A stretch of 64,000 nucleotides of DNA from Yunchengibacter salinarum (GCF_037658235.1 NZ_JBBJLN010000004.1:186001-250000); one strand, 5' to 3'. Positions 18,828-26,955 are shown, counted from the stretch's first letter. Numbers and translations: made by a program. Notes: generated from the letters alone by a model not told the origin.

Positions 18828-18904
18828 TGGCGGGAGTGACGGGGCTCGAACCCGCGACCTCCGGCGTGACAGGCCGGCACTCTAACCAACTGAGCTACAC
18901 CCCC
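18828..18904 (-). tRNA. tRNA-Asp (GTC), copy 1
   Basis: A 77-nt cloverleaf read on the minus strand. The acceptor arm is GGGGGTG paired with CACTCCC, discriminator G, encoded CCA. The D-arm is AGCTCAGTTGGTTAGAGT. The anticodon stem CCGGC/GCCGG closes loop CTGTCAC with anticodon GTC. The T-arm contains GGTTCGAGCC. The sequence is identical to the second copy 122 nt away. It has its own promoter directly upstream. No clear U-run terminator follows it. Confidence 0.97.
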
Positions 18905-18920
18905 GCATCGGATGCCCCGT

Positions 18921-18949
18921 TCTCTAGCGCCCGGCCACCCCGCTGTCAA
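18921..18949 (-). promoter_or_regulatory. Sigma-70 promoter of tRNA-Asp copy 1
   Basis: Minus strand: a perfect TTGACA box and TAGAGA are separated by exactly 17 nt. The predicted start is about 10 nt before the tRNA. The geometry is the same as at the promoter of the second copy. Confidence 0.75.
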
Positions 18950-18983
18950 TCCGCAAAAAGCGCAAAAAGCCAGTGGAATCAAG

Positions 18984-19018
18984 AAAAAAGGGATGCAAGG
19001 CCATTGGCTTTGCATCCC
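18984..19018 (-). terminator. Rho-independent terminator after tRNA-Asp copy 2
   Basis: A 9-bp stem GGGATGCAA/TTGCATCCC (18990-18998 with 19010-19018) is followed on the minus strand by six T residues. It lies between the two tRNA-Asp genes, just 9 nt past the upstream copy, so the two copies form separate transcription units. Confidence 0.8.
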
Positions 19019-19026
19019 CTCTAATC

Positions 19027-19103
19027 TGGCGGGAGTGACGGGGCTCGAACCCGCGACCTCCGGCGTGACAGGCCGGCACTCTAACCAACTGAGCTACACC
19101 CCC
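19027..19103 (-). tRNA. tRNA-Asp (GTC), copy 2
   Basis: A 77-nt cloverleaf with anticodon GTC and encoded CCA, identical over the whole tRNA to copy 1. It is followed by a rho-independent terminator and preceded by its own consensus promoter, so it can be made independently of the tRNA-Val pair upstream. Confidence 0.97.
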
Positions 19104-19121
19104 AGATGTGTTGTGAGGCGG

Positions 19122-19150
19122 TTTCTAGACCGCGTCACAGGTACTGTCAA
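19122..19150 (-). promoter_or_regulatory. Sigma-70 promoter of tRNA-Asp copy 2
   Basis: Minus strand: perfect TTGACA, a 17-nt spacer, then TAGAAA. The position is about 19 nt upstream of the mature 5' end, as expected for a stable-RNA promoter. Confidence 0.75.
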
Positions 19151-19205
19151 CCGCTTTTCCGGCAGCTTTCAGCACATTTCCGATCGCCGCCCTTCAGGGG
19201 CAGAA

Positions 19206-19281
19206 TGGTGGGCGGTGACAGGCTCGAACTGCCGACCCTCTCGGTGTAAACGAGATGCTCTACCAACTGAGCTAACCGCCC
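19206..19281 (-). tRNA. tRNA-Val (TAC), copy 1
   Basis: A 76-nt cloverleaf on the minus strand. The acceptor arm is GGGCGGT/ACCGCCC, discriminator A, encoded CCA. The anticodon stem TCTCG/CGAGA closes loop TTTACAC with anticodon TAC. It is identical to the second copy and lies 48 nt downstream of it. The spacer is too short for a clear promoter, so the two Val genes are probably co-transcribed. Confidence 0.97.
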
Positions 19282-19329
19282 CCCTGATCGGGAAAGCGGG
19301 CAGGAAACCCTGCCCTGTCCGGCGGAAGA

Positions 19330-19405
19330 TGGTGGGCGGTGACAGGCTCGAACTGCCGACCCTCTCGGTGTAAACGAGATGCTCTACCAACTGAGCTAAC
19401 CGCCC
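19330..19405 (-). tRNA. tRNA-Val (TAC), copy 2
   Basis: A 76-nt cloverleaf with anticodon TAC and encoded CCA, identical to copy 1. It is the first gene of the tandem Val pair and has a near-consensus promoter immediately upstream. Confidence 0.97.
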
Positions 19406-19423
19406 ATCGACCGGACGGCGCTT

Positions 19424-19452
19424 TTGATAAGACCTGAGTGGCGGGATGTCCA
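19424..19452 (-). promoter_or_regulatory. Sigma-70 promoter of the tRNA-Val pair
   Basis: Minus strand: TGGACA, a 17-nt spacer and TATCAA, ending about 18 nt before the first tRNA-Val. It has the same geometry as the two tRNA-Asp promoters nearby, with slightly weaker boxes. Confidence 0.65.
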
Positions 19453-19476
19453 GATGTTTTCAGGATTTTTTTAGCA

Positions 19477-19511
19477 CAAAAAAGGCGGCTACGGCCTGCG
19501 CCATAGCCGCC
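19477..19511 (-). terminator. Rho-independent terminator of hupB
   Basis: An 8-bp stem GGCGGCTA/TAGCCGCC (19484-19491 with 19504-19511) is followed on the minus strand by six T residues. It begins about 22 nt after the hupB stop and separates hupB from the tRNA genes. Confidence 0.85.
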
Positions 19512-19532
19512 CTGATCTGGCAACAAGCGTTA

Positions 19533-19808
19533 TTACTTGTTGACCGAATCCTTCAGCCCCTTGCCGGCCTTGAACTTAGGCTGCTTGGACGCGGGAATGT
19601 TGATTTCTTCCCCCGTGCGCGGATTGCGCCCCTTGGTGGCGGCCCGTTCGGTTACATTGAAGGTGCCGAAGCCGATAAGGCGAACTTCGTCACCACCAGA
19701 CAGTGCCTGGCTGATGGAATCGAATACGGCATCCACCGCTTTGGAAGCGTCGGCTTTGGACAGGTCCGCGGTGTCGGCAACCTTTGCGATCAGATCGTTC
19801 TTATTCAA
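19533..19808 (-). CDS. hupB: DNA-binding protein HU
   Basis: A 91-residue nucleoid protein of the HU/IHF family that binds and bends DNA without strong sequence preference. It begins MNKNDLIAKVADTADLSKAD. The dimer core GDEVRLIGFGTFNVTERAATKGRNPRTGEEI is followed by the DNA-intercalating arm, where NPRTG contains the proline tip. The C-terminal KPKFKAGKGLKD-like ending (here QPKFKAGKGLKDSVNK) favours HU over IHF. Downstream of lon is its usual position. It has its own consensus promoter and a strong terminator, so it is a single-gene unit. Confidence 0.97.
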   Translation of the reverse strand: MNKNDLIAKVADTADLSKADASKAVDAVFDSISQALSGGDEVRLIGFGTFNVTERAATKGRNPRTGEEINIPASKQPKFKAGKGLKDSVNK

Positions 19809-19868
19809 GGTATCCCCCTCTGAGTTGAAGAGCGTGCTTTCGTTTTTCCGATTTCGAAATGCGCCCGC

Positions 19869-19898
19869 AGTTTAGGGGGAGGGAAATTGATCTGTCAA
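19869..19898 (-). promoter_or_regulatory. Sigma-70 promoter of hupB
   Basis: Minus strand: perfect TTGACA, an 18-nt spacer, then TAAACT. It predicts a leader of about 50-55 nt. The -35 box begins only 3-4 nt after the lon terminator stem. Confidence 0.7.
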
Positions 19899-19901
19899 AG
19901 C

Positions 19902-19930
19902 AAAAAGCCGCAGAATCCTGCGGCTTTTTT
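19902..19930 (-). terminator. Rho-independent terminator of lon
   Basis: A perfect 12-bp stem (AAAAAGCCGCAG at 19902-19913 with CTGCGGCTTTTT at 19918-19929) closes a 4-nt loop. It is about 40 nt past the lon stop. The A/T-flanked stem can work in both directions. Confidence 0.85.
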
Positions 19931-19968
19931 ATTTTTCACCCGAAACGGGCCTGTATATCCGAACCGGA

Positions 19969-22404
19969 TCAGTGCGTCATGCGCTCCTCGGCGGGGTCTT
20001 CGTCCTCCTCGTGGGACAGCCCGCCAAGGGGGTCGTCCTCCCATTCAATGGGCTTCAGGGGGCCGGCAAGAGCATGGGTCAGCACTTCCTCCACCCGAGA
20101 GACGGGAACGATTTTCAGCCCTGATTTCACATTGTCCGGGATTTCGGCCAGGTCCTTTTCGTTTTCCTTGGGAATCAGGACCGTCTTGATCCCGGCCCGA
20201 AGCGCGGCCAGCAGCTTTTCCTTCAGGCCGCCAATGGGCAGCACCCGGCCCCGAAGCGTCACCTCCCCGGTCATGGCCACATCGCGCCGCACCGGCACGC
20301 CGGTCAACACAGACACGAGCGAGGTGCACATGGCGACCCCCGCGCTCGGCCCATCCTTCGGGGTGGCGCCTTCCGGCACATGCACATGCACGTCCCGCTT
20401 CTCAAAGACCTTGGGCTGGATGCCGAAATCCGGGGCACGGCTGCGCACATAGGAGCGGGCCGCATCAATCGATTCCTTCATCACGTCGCCCAGCTTGCCG
20501 GTCTGCTTCACATTGCCCTTGCCCGGCACCGTGATCGCCTCAATCGACAAAAGCTCGCCGCCCATTTCCGTATAGGCGAGCCCAGTGGTCACACCCACCA
20601 GGTCCTCTTCCTCGATCTCGCCATACCGGAAGCGCCGAACCCCGGCATACTGGCCCAGATTCTTGACCGTGACGCTGATCGAGTCCTTCTCGCGGGAGAC
20701 GATTTCCTTGACCGCCTTACGGGCCAGCTTGGCGATCTCCCGTTCCAGGTTCCGCACCCCGGCTTCACGGGTGTAATAGCGGATCAGGTCCCGGAGGGCG
20801 CCATCGGAAATTTTCCACTCCCCCGCTTTCAGGCCGTGATCCTTCAACTGCTTGGGAATCAGGTGCCGCTTGGCGATCTCCAGTTTTTCCTCCTCGGTGT
20901 ACCCGGAAAGCCGGATGATCTCCATGCGGTCCAGCAAGGGCCGCGGCATGTTGAGGGAGTTGGCGGTGGTGACGAACATCACATTGGAAAGATCGTAATC
21001 CACTTCCAGATAATGGTCGTTGAACTTGGCGTTCTGCTCCGGGTCCAGCACTTCCAGCAGGGCGGATGCCGGATCGCCACGGAAGTCCTGCCCCATCTTG
21101 TCGATCTCATCCAGCAGGAACAGCGGGTTGCTGGTGCCCGCCTTTTTCAGGGACTGCATGATCTTGCCGGGCATGGAGCCGATATAGGTGCGCCGGTGGC
21201 CGCGAATCTCGGACTCGTCCCGCACGCCGCCGAGCGAGAATCGGACGAACTCCCGCCCGGTGGAGCGGGCAATGGATTTGCCAAGGGAGGTCTTGCCCAC
21301 GCCGGGCGGGCCGACCAGACACAGAATCGCCCCCTTCACCTTGCGGGCACGCTGCTGCACCGCGAGATATTCGATGATCCGCTCTTTCACCTTCTCCAGG
21401 CCGTAATGGTCCTCATCCAGAACCTTCTGGGCGGCCTTGATATCCTTCTTGATCCGGCTTTTCTTGCCCCACGGGATAGACAGCATCCAGTCCAGATAGT
21501 TGCGCACCACCGTGGCTTCCGCGGACATCGGGCTCATGGACTTGAGCTTTTTCAGCTCCTGCTCGCACTTTTCGCGGGCTTCCTTGCTCAGCTTGGTCTT
21601 TTCAAGCTTTTCCTCCAGCTCCTGAAGCTCTTCCCGGCCTTCGTCGCCTTCGCCCAGTTCCTTCTGGATCGCCTTAAGCTGCTCATTGAGATAATATTCG
21701 CGCTGGGTCTTCTCCATCTGGCGCTTGACCCGGCCACGGATTTTCTTCTCCACCTGCAACACGCCGATCTCGCCTTCCATGAAGGAATAGATCCGCTCCA
21801 GCCGGTCCCGGACGGAAGCGGTGGCCAAAAGATTCTGCTTGTCCTCCACCTTGAGCGCCAGATGGGATGCAATGGTATCCGCGAGCTTGGCCGGATCATC
21901 GATCTGGTTCACCGTAACCAGCACTTCGGACGGAATTTTCTTGTTCAGCTTCACATATTGCTCGAACTGGGAAATGTTGGAGCGGCTGAGCGCCTCCACA
22001 TCCTCATGATCGCTGTCGGCTTCCGCCACCAGCGTGTTCTCCGCCTCGAAATAGTCATCCGAGCGGGTGAAGCTGTCGATGCGGGCGCGACTGACACCTT
22101 CCACCAGCACCTTTACCGTGCCATCCGGCAGCTTCAGCAATTGCAGCACGGTGGCAAGGGCGCCTTCCCGGTACACGTCTTCCGTACCGGGATCGTCCAC
22201 ATTGGCATCCTTCTGGGTCGCAAGCATGATCTGCTTGTCTTTTTCCATCACTTCCTCAAGCGCGCGCACGGATTTGTCGCGCCCGACAAAGAGCGGAACG
22301 ATCATATGGGGAAAAACCACAATATCCCGAAGGGGCAGAACCGGAAGGGTCATGCTTTCGCCGCCCCGGGTCTCGCTGTCATGGGTCTGGGGAGAATCGG
22401 ACAT
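19969..22404 (-). CDS. lon: ATP-dependent protease Lon
   Basis: An 811-residue AAA+ serine protease that degrades misfolded and regulatory proteins in the cytoplasm. It has an N-terminal substrate domain (LPVLPLRDIVVFPHMIVPL), a coiled linker, and an AAA+ module with Walker A GPPGVGKTSLGK and Walker B FLLDEIDKM. The proteolytic domain has the catalytic serine in DGPSAGVAM and the lysine in GGLKEKLLAA, forming the Ser-Lys dyad. I start at MSDSPQTHDS; the in-frame ATG 14 codons earlier gives an unlikely extension. It ends in an acidic tail (DEDPAEERMTH). It lies between clpX and hupB, the standard order in Alphaproteobacteria. Confidence 0.97.
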   Translation of the reverse strand: MSDSPQTHDSETRGGESMTLPVLPLRDIVVFPHMIVPLFVGRDKSVRALEEVMEKDKQIMLATQKDANVDDPGTEDVYREGALATVLQLLKLPDGTVKVLVEGVSRARIDSFTRSDDYFEAENTLVAEADSDHEDVEALSRSNISQFEQYVKLNKKIPSEVLVTVNQIDDPAKLADTIASHLALKVEDKQNLLATASVRDRLERIYSFMEGEIGVLQVEKKIRGRVKRQMEKTQREYYLNEQLKAIQKELGEGDEGREELQELEEKLEKTKLSKEAREKCEQELKKLKSMSPMSAEATVVRNYLDWMLSIPWGKKSRIKKDIKAAQKVLDEDHYGLEKVKERIIEYLAVQQRARKVKGAILCLVGPPGVGKTSLGKSIARSTGREFVRFSLGGVRDESEIRGHRRTYIGSMPGKIMQSLKKAGTSNPLFLLDEIDKMGQDFRGDPASALLEVLDPEQNAKFNDHYLEVDYDLSNVMFVTTANSLNMPRPLLDRMEIIRLSGYTEEEKLEIAKRHLIPKQLKDHGLKAGEWKISDGALRDLIRYYTREAGVRNLEREIAKLARKAVKEIVSREKDSISVTVKNLGQYAGVRRFRYGEIEEEDLVGVTTGLAYTEMGGELLSIEAITVPGKGNVKQTGKLGDVMKESIDAARSYVRSRAPDFGIQPKVFEKRDVHVHVPEGATPKDGPSAGVAMCTSLVSVLTGVPVRRDVAMTGEVTLRGRVLPIGGLKEKLLAALRAGIKTVLIPKENEKDLAEIPDNVKSGLKIVPVSRVEEVLTHALAGPLKPIEWEDDPLGGLSHEEDEDPAEERMTH

Positions 22405-22580
22405 GGATAAACACCACCTGATTGTTGTTATCACCTGAACGGTCAAGGGAGCTGTGCCGGACTCACCCGACGGCGCCCCTGCGTCCCTTACTGTCTGAAA
22501 TGGGAACGGGCGCCCACAGGTTCAAGTGACCCATGCGCGCCCGACTGAAAGAGCCACCTTTCTCGCCCAATGCGTGCCGG

Positions 22581-23849
22581 TCAGGCGGGCTGCCCCGCCT
22601 CGTCCCGTCGATCAGCATAGATATGCAGGGGCTTGGCCTCACCGCTGACCACATCCGGGTTGATGACGATTTCTTCAACGCCGTCCAGGCTCGGCAGGTC
22701 AAACATGGTTTCCAACAGCGCATCCTCCATGATCGAACGCAGACCCCGCGCACCGGTCTTGCGCTCGATCGCCTTGTGGGCGATGGCGTATAGCGCTTCC
22801 TCGGTGAAGGTCAGGGTCACGTCTTCCATGTCGAACAGGGTCTCATACTGCTTGACCAGCGCATTCTTCGGCTCGGTCAGAATCTGCACCAGCGCGTCCG
22901 CGTCCAGATCCTCAAGCGTGGCGATCACTGGCAGGCGACCCACAAATTCCGGGATCAGCCCGAATTTCAGCAGGTCTTCCGGCTCGGTCTCCATGAACAA
23001 TTCGCCGGTTCCTCGCTCATCGGGCGCGGCAACCTTGGCGCCGAAACCGATGGACCGACCTTGCAGGCGATTGGAAATCACCTTTTCCAGACCGGAAAAC
23101 GCACCGCCGCAGATGAACAGGATATTGGTGGTGTCCACCTGCAGGAATTCCTGCTGCGGATGCTTGCGCCCGCCCTGAGGGGGAACGCTGGCCACCGTGC
23201 CTTCCATGATCTTCAGCAGTGCCTGCTGCACACCCTCGCCGGAGACATCCCGCGTGATGGACGGATTGTCCGACTTGCGGCTGATCTTGTCCACCTCGTC
23301 GATATAGACGATGCCACGCTGCGCCCGCTCCACATTGTAGTCGGCGCTTTGCAGCAGCTTCAGGATGATGTTTTCCACATCCTCGCCCACATAACCCGCC
23401 TCGGTCAGCGTGGTGGCATCCGCCATGGTGAAGGGCACATCCAGAATCCGCGCCAAAGTCTGGGCCAGCAATGTCTTGCCGCAGCCGGTCGGCCCGATCA
23501 GCAGGATATTGGACTTGGACAGCTCCACCTCGCTGGCGCCGGAGGACACATGGTTCAGCCGCTTGTAGTGGTTGTGCACGGCGACCGCCAGAACCCGCTT
23601 GGCGGCGGACTGCCCGATCACATAATCATCCAGCACGCCGAGAATCTCGCGCGGGGACGGCACACCGTCCGAATCCTTGGAGAGGGCGTTCTTGCTCTCT
23701 TCCTTGATGATGTCGTTGCACAGCTCCACGCACTCGTCGCAGATGAATACCGTTGGCCCGGCGATCAGCTTGCGCACTTCATGCTGGCTTTTGCCGCAGA
23801 AGGAACAATAGAGCGTGTTTTTGGAGTCGCTATTACTCAAAGTTGTCAC
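22581..23849 (-). CDS. clpX: ATP-dependent Clp protease ATP-binding subunit ClpX
   Basis: A 422-residue AAA+ unfoldase that feeds tagged proteins, including ssrA-tagged ones, into ClpP. The N-terminal zinc-binding domain has Cys15, Cys18, Cys37 and Cys40 (CSFCGK and CDEC). Walker A is GPTGCGKTLLAQ, Walker B is IVYIDEVDKI, and the pore loop GYVGED is present. The ClpP-docking IGF-type loop appears as RSIGFGA. In Alphaproteobacteria ClpXP is central to cell-cycle proteolysis. It lies about 100 nt downstream of clpP. Confidence 0.97.
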   Translation of the reverse strand: MTTLSNSDSKNTLYCSFCGKSQHEVRKLIAGPTVFICDECVELCNDIIKEESKNALSKDSDGVPSPREILGVLDDYVIGQSAAKRVLAVAVHNHYKRLNHVSSGASEVELSKSNILLIGPTGCGKTLLAQTLARILDVPFTMADATTLTEAGYVGEDVENIILKLLQSADYNVERAQRGIVYIDEVDKISRKSDNPSITRDVSGEGVQQALLKIMEGTVASVPPQGGRKHPQQEFLQVDTTNILFICGGAFSGLEKVISNRLQGRSIGFGAKVAAPDERGTGELFMETEPEDLLKFGLIPEFVGRLPVIATLEDLDADALVQILTEPKNALVKQYETLFDMEDVTLTFTEEALYAIAHKAIERKTGARGLRSIMEDALLETMFDLPSLDGVEEIVINPDVVSGEAKPLHIYADRRDEAGQPA

Positions 23850-23950
23850 CGCTTTCCCAGTGGTTTCGCTTGGGGTGATGGTAGCTTGCCGCCGCTGTGG
23901 TCCACAACAAAAAACTTGGGCGGCACCGCATTCCCTGCGCTGGCCGGAGT

Positions 23951-24586
23951 CTAGTCCTCCTCATCCTGGCCCTCGCCCTTGCGGCGGTCATACACTTCAT
24001 CGATCAGGCCGAATTCCCTGGCCATCTCCGGGTCCATGAAATTGTCCCTGTCCATCGCCTTTTCAATGGCGTCCATGGTCTGACCCGTGTGGTGCTGATA
24101 GATTCTGTTCAGTCGCTCCCGCAGCTTGAGGATCTCACGGGCCTGGATTTCGATATCCGCGGCCTGCCCCTGGGCACCGCCGGAAGGCTGGTGAATCATG
24201 ATACGCGCATTGGGCAGCGCATAGCGCATCCCCGGCTCCCCGGCAGCGAGCAGCAGCGACCCCATGGAACTGGCCTGCCCCACGCACATGGTGGCCACCT
24301 TGGGCCGGATATATTGCATGGTGTCATACATGGCCAGACCGCTGGTCACCACGCCGCCGGGCGAATTGATGTAGAACGAAATGTCCTTTTTGGGGTTTTC
24401 CGCCTCCAGAAACAGGAGCTGGGCCACCACAAGCTGGCTCACATGATCATTGACCGGCCCGGTCAGGAAAATGATGCGTTCCTTCAGCAGCCGGGAGAAA
24501 ATATCATAAGACCGTTCCCCGCGGTTGGTCTGCTCCACCACCATGGGAACAAGGGTACTGGCATAGGTCTCAAGAAAATCGGTCAT
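23951..24586 (-). CDS. clpP: ATP-dependent Clp protease proteolytic subunit ClpP
   Basis: A 211-residue self-compartmentalised serine protease. The catalytic triad is visible as Ser107 (GQASSMGS), His132 (RIMIHQPSGG) and Asp181 (DRDNFM). The N-terminal gating region and hydrophobic clefts that receive ClpX loops are of normal form (FLTGPVNDHVSQLVVAQ). The C-terminus ends in an acidic RRKGEGQDEED. Upstream is tig and downstream clpX, the classic tig-clpP-clpX order. Confidence 0.97.
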   Translation of the reverse strand: MTDFLETYASTLVPMVVEQTNRGERSYDIFSRLLKERIIFLTGPVNDHVSQLVVAQLLFLEAENPKKDISFYINSPGGVVTSGLAMYDTMQYIRPKVATMCVGQASSMGSLLLAAGEPGMRYALPNARIMIHQPSGGAQGQAADIEIQAREILKLRERLNRIYQHHTGQTMDAIEKAMDRDNFMDPEMAREFGLIDEVYDRRKGEGQDEED

Positions 24587-24910
24587 TGGAAACTCCTCAA
24601 GGGGGAAACGCCGAACACGCTGCCGCCGGACGGCGGATATAGCCGGAAATTCAAATCAGGCAAGGCTTAGCAGACAAGATTGAAGCCCGGCAAGCATGGA
24701 CCGCACACGGCGGACCATCAAACGCCCCGGCCTGCTCGGTGCAAAACCGCCCGCGGGCCGCGCAGCCCCGCCCGTCCGCGTCACGGGGTCCCGCCCTCCC
24801 GCACATAAGATTCACGACAAAACAGAAGCTTCATGAGAAAAGAGGCCCGCCCGTTAAGGCAGGCCCCTTTCTGATAAGGTTGCTCACATCGATCGTGGTC
24901 AAAGGCCCGA
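24587..24910. other. Intergenic region between tig and clpP
   Basis: This 324-nt stretch has no convincing reading frame on either strand. The side next to tig carries that gene's terminator (24838-24870). The side next to clpP carries a possible promoter: TTGCCT and TATATC 16 nt apart on the minus strand (24636-24663), about 50 nt before the clpP start. I see no obvious sigma-32 element, although clpP is often heat-inducible. The middle part is plain GC-rich DNA with nothing I can assign. Confidence 0.5.
24838..24870 (-). terminator. Probable terminator of tig
   Basis: An imperfect 13-bp stem (11 pairs, ending in AAAG/CTTT) closes a loop over 24852-24857. A short T run follows on the minus strand. 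It starts about 40 nt past the tig stop. Confidence 0.65.
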
Positions 24911-26617
24911 TCAGTCGCCCTTGTCGGTAGCCTTTTTCGCCGTGCCGGACTTGGCAGTGGACTTGGCCGCGCTCTTGGCAGCGGGCTTTTTCGCCGCGCT
25001 TTTGGACGCGCCGGATGCCTTGGATTCACCGGATGCGCTCTTCTTCGCCGCGCCAGCCTTGGCGCCGGTGGACTTGGATGTGCCGGATTTGGCGGTTGAT
25101 TTGGCAGTGGATTTCTTGGCGGTGGACTTGCCAGCCGTCTTTTTCTCCGTGCCCTCGCCCGCGTCGTCCTTGGCCGCGCTCTTCTTGCTCGTGCTTTTGC
25201 TGGACGCAGCCTTCTTGCCACCGCCGGACTTGCCGGTCTGACGCTTGGCCGCCTTCTTGGGGTCGGCCTCTTCCTCGTCGATCTCCTGAACAGCCTTGAC
25301 CAGTTCATCACGGGAAACCGACTTCTCGTCCATCTCGGCCATTTCCAGGATGAAGTCCACCACCTTCTCTTCAAAGATGGGGGCGCGCAACTGGGCACGG
25401 GCCTGCTCGTTCTGCTGGAAGAACTGGAAGACCTGCATTTCCTGGCCAGGGAAGCGACGGGCTTCCTGAACCATGCGCTGATTAACCTCGTCCTGGGTCA
25501 CGTCGATGTCATTCTTCACACCCAGCTCGGACAGCAGCAGCCCAAGCCGCACGCGGCGCTCGGCGATCTGCTTGAATTCCTCGGCCTCTTTCGGGTCCTT
25601 GGGCTCGTCCAGCCCTTCGAACTCTTCCTCTGTGGCCTCGCCGGACTGAATGGCATCCCGCTTGATCTGCTCCCATATCTGGCGGAATTCCATGTCCACC
25701 ATGTTCTGGGGCACCTCGAAATCATAGCTTTCGGCCAGTTGGTCCAGAAGCTGGCGCTTGAGATGCGCGCGGGTCAGATTGCCGGTCTCGCTCTCGATCT
25801 GGCTACGCACCTGTTCTTTCAGCGCGTCCAGATCGTCAAAGCCGAGATTCTTCGCCATGTCGTCGTCCACGGCGGCCTCGGCAGGCTTCTGCACTTCCTG
25901 AACGGTCACGGTGAATTCCGCTTCCTTACCGGCCAGTTGCTCGGCCTGGTATTGTTCCGGGAAGGTGACGGTAACGACCTTCTCGTCACCGGCCTTGACG
26001 CCCACCAGTTGCTCTTCAAAGCCCGGAATGAAGCTGCCGGAGCCCAGCTCAAGCTGGTGACCTTCCGCCTTGCCGCCCTCGAATTCCTCACCGTCCACAC
26101 GGCCAACGAAATCGATCAGGACCGCGTCACCGTCCTTCGCCTTGGCCGTCTTGGCCGCGGCGCGGAAGGACTTCTGGTCCGCCGCAATGCGTTCCAGCGC
26201 TTCGTCCACATCCTTGTCGGATACCTCGGCAGTCCAGCGCTCCAGTTTGGGCGCCGTGAAACCTTCCGTTTCGATGGCGGGCAGAATTTCCATCTTCATG
26301 GTGAAGGACAGGTCCGAGCCCTGCTCGAATTCATCCATCTCCACGTCGGGCTGGGTGGCGGGACGCACGTCCTTTTCTTCCAGCACCTTCTGGGTGGTTT
26401 CCTGCATGGTTTCGGAAATCACCTGATTCATCGCCTTGTCGCCATGCATCTTTTTCAGCAGCGACATGGGCGCCTTGCCCTTGCGAAAGCCCTTCATCGC
26501 CACATTGGCCCGGAAATCATCCAGGATGGTCTCCATGCGGCTTTCCAGATCGTCCGCCGGAACCACCACCTTGTATTCCCGTTTCAATCCGTCATTCAGC
26601 AGTTCTTCGATATGCAT
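24911..26617 (-). CDS. tig: Trigger factor with a long Lys/Ala/Ser-rich C-terminal tail
   Basis: A 568-residue ribosome-associated chaperone and peptidyl-prolyl isomerase that receives nascent chains at the exit tunnel. The ribosome-binding domain has the signature GFRKGKAPMSLLKK. The FKBP-type isomerase domain (about residues 160-245) contains DFVGRVDGEEFEGG and GSFIPGFEEQLVGVK. The C-terminal chaperone domain runs to about residue 450. Usual length is 430-480 residues. Here a low-complexity tail of 117 residues (452-568) is about one quarter lysine and otherwise Ala, Ser, Thr and Gly, like histone H1 tails. The start matches the family (MHIEELLNDGLKREYKVVVP). It lies 83 nt downstream of tRNA-Leu, as in many Alphaproteobacteria. 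Confidence 0.96.
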   Translation of the reverse strand: MHIEELLNDGLKREYKVVVPADDLESRMETILDDFRANVAMKGFRKGKAPMSLLKKMHGDKAMNQVISETMQETTQKVLEEKDVRPATQPDVEMDEFEQGSDLSFTMKMEILPAIETEGFTAPKLERWTAEVSDKDVDEALERIAADQKSFRAAAKTAKAKDGDAVLIDFVGRVDGEEFEGGKAEGHQLELGSGSFIPGFEEQLVGVKAGDEKVVTVTFPEQYQAEQLAGKEAEFTVTVQEVQKPAEAAVDDDMAKNLGFDDLDALKEQVRSQIESETGNLTRAHLKRQLLDQLAESYDFEVPQNMVDMEFRQIWEQIKRDAIQSGEATEEEFEGLDEPKDPKEAEEFKQIAERRVRLGLLLSELGVKNDIDVTQDEVNQRMVQEARRFPGQEMQVFQFFQQNEQARAQLRAPIFEEKVVDFILEMAEMDEKSVSRDELVKAVQEIDEEEADPKKAAKRQTGKSGGGKKAASSKSTSKKSAAKDDAGEGTEKKTAGKSTAKKSTAKSTAKSGTSKSTGAKAGAAKKSASGESKASGASKSAAKKPAAKSAAKSTAKSGTAKKATDKGD

Positions 26618-26700
26618 GGCTAAACCACTTTCCTAAAAGCCTGTCTCGCCGTCAGGGACCCGACAGGGCCGCCTCGAAAAGCAGCCCCGGCCTGCCGACA

Positions 26701-26786
26701 TGGTGCGGGCGGAGGGACTTGAACCCCCACGTCCAGAGGACACCAGAACCTAAATCTGGCGCGTCTACCAATTCCGCCACGCCCGC
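26701..26786 (-). tRNA. tRNA-Leu (TAG)
   Basis: An 86-nt class II tRNA on the minus strand. The acceptor arm is GCGGGCG/CGCCCGC, discriminator A, encoded CCA. The anticodon stem CCAGA/TCTGG closes loop TTTAGGT with anticodon TAG. A long variable arm is present, as expected for leucine. It precedes tig and may share a transcript with it. Confidence 0.97.
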
Positions 26787-26878
26787 CTTGACCAACCGGC
26801 AACAAAGCCGACCCTGATGGCCGTCAAAAACCGAATGGGGCCACCGCCATGATGGCAGAGGCCCGCGCGCTGATCGGG

Positions 26879-26906
26879 CTTATAACAGCCGCGCGGATGA
26901 GTACAA
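26879..26906 (-). promoter_or_regulatory. Candidate promoter for tRNA-Leu and tig
   Basis: Minus strand: TTGTAC and TATAAG are 16 nt apart. The -10 box matches five of six bases and the -35 only three. It would give a leader of about 85 nt before the tRNA, which is long for a tRNA, so another start may exist closer in. Confidence 0.4.
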
Positions 26907-26955
26907 GTTTTTTCCGGCATGAGCGGCGTCGAGCTGCCCGCATCAGGCCCCGCAC

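Noticed and set aside
18828..19405. A tRNA-linked integration site for a mobile element
   Set aside because: No integrase, direct repeats of tRNA 3' ends outside the tRNAs, or foreign composition are seen; the repeats are whole tRNA genes with promoters.
20380..22410. A 676-codon open frame on the plus strand
   Set aside because: It lies antisense over lon, is rich in His, Gln and Arg as expected for shadow frames of GC-rich genes, and has no family features.
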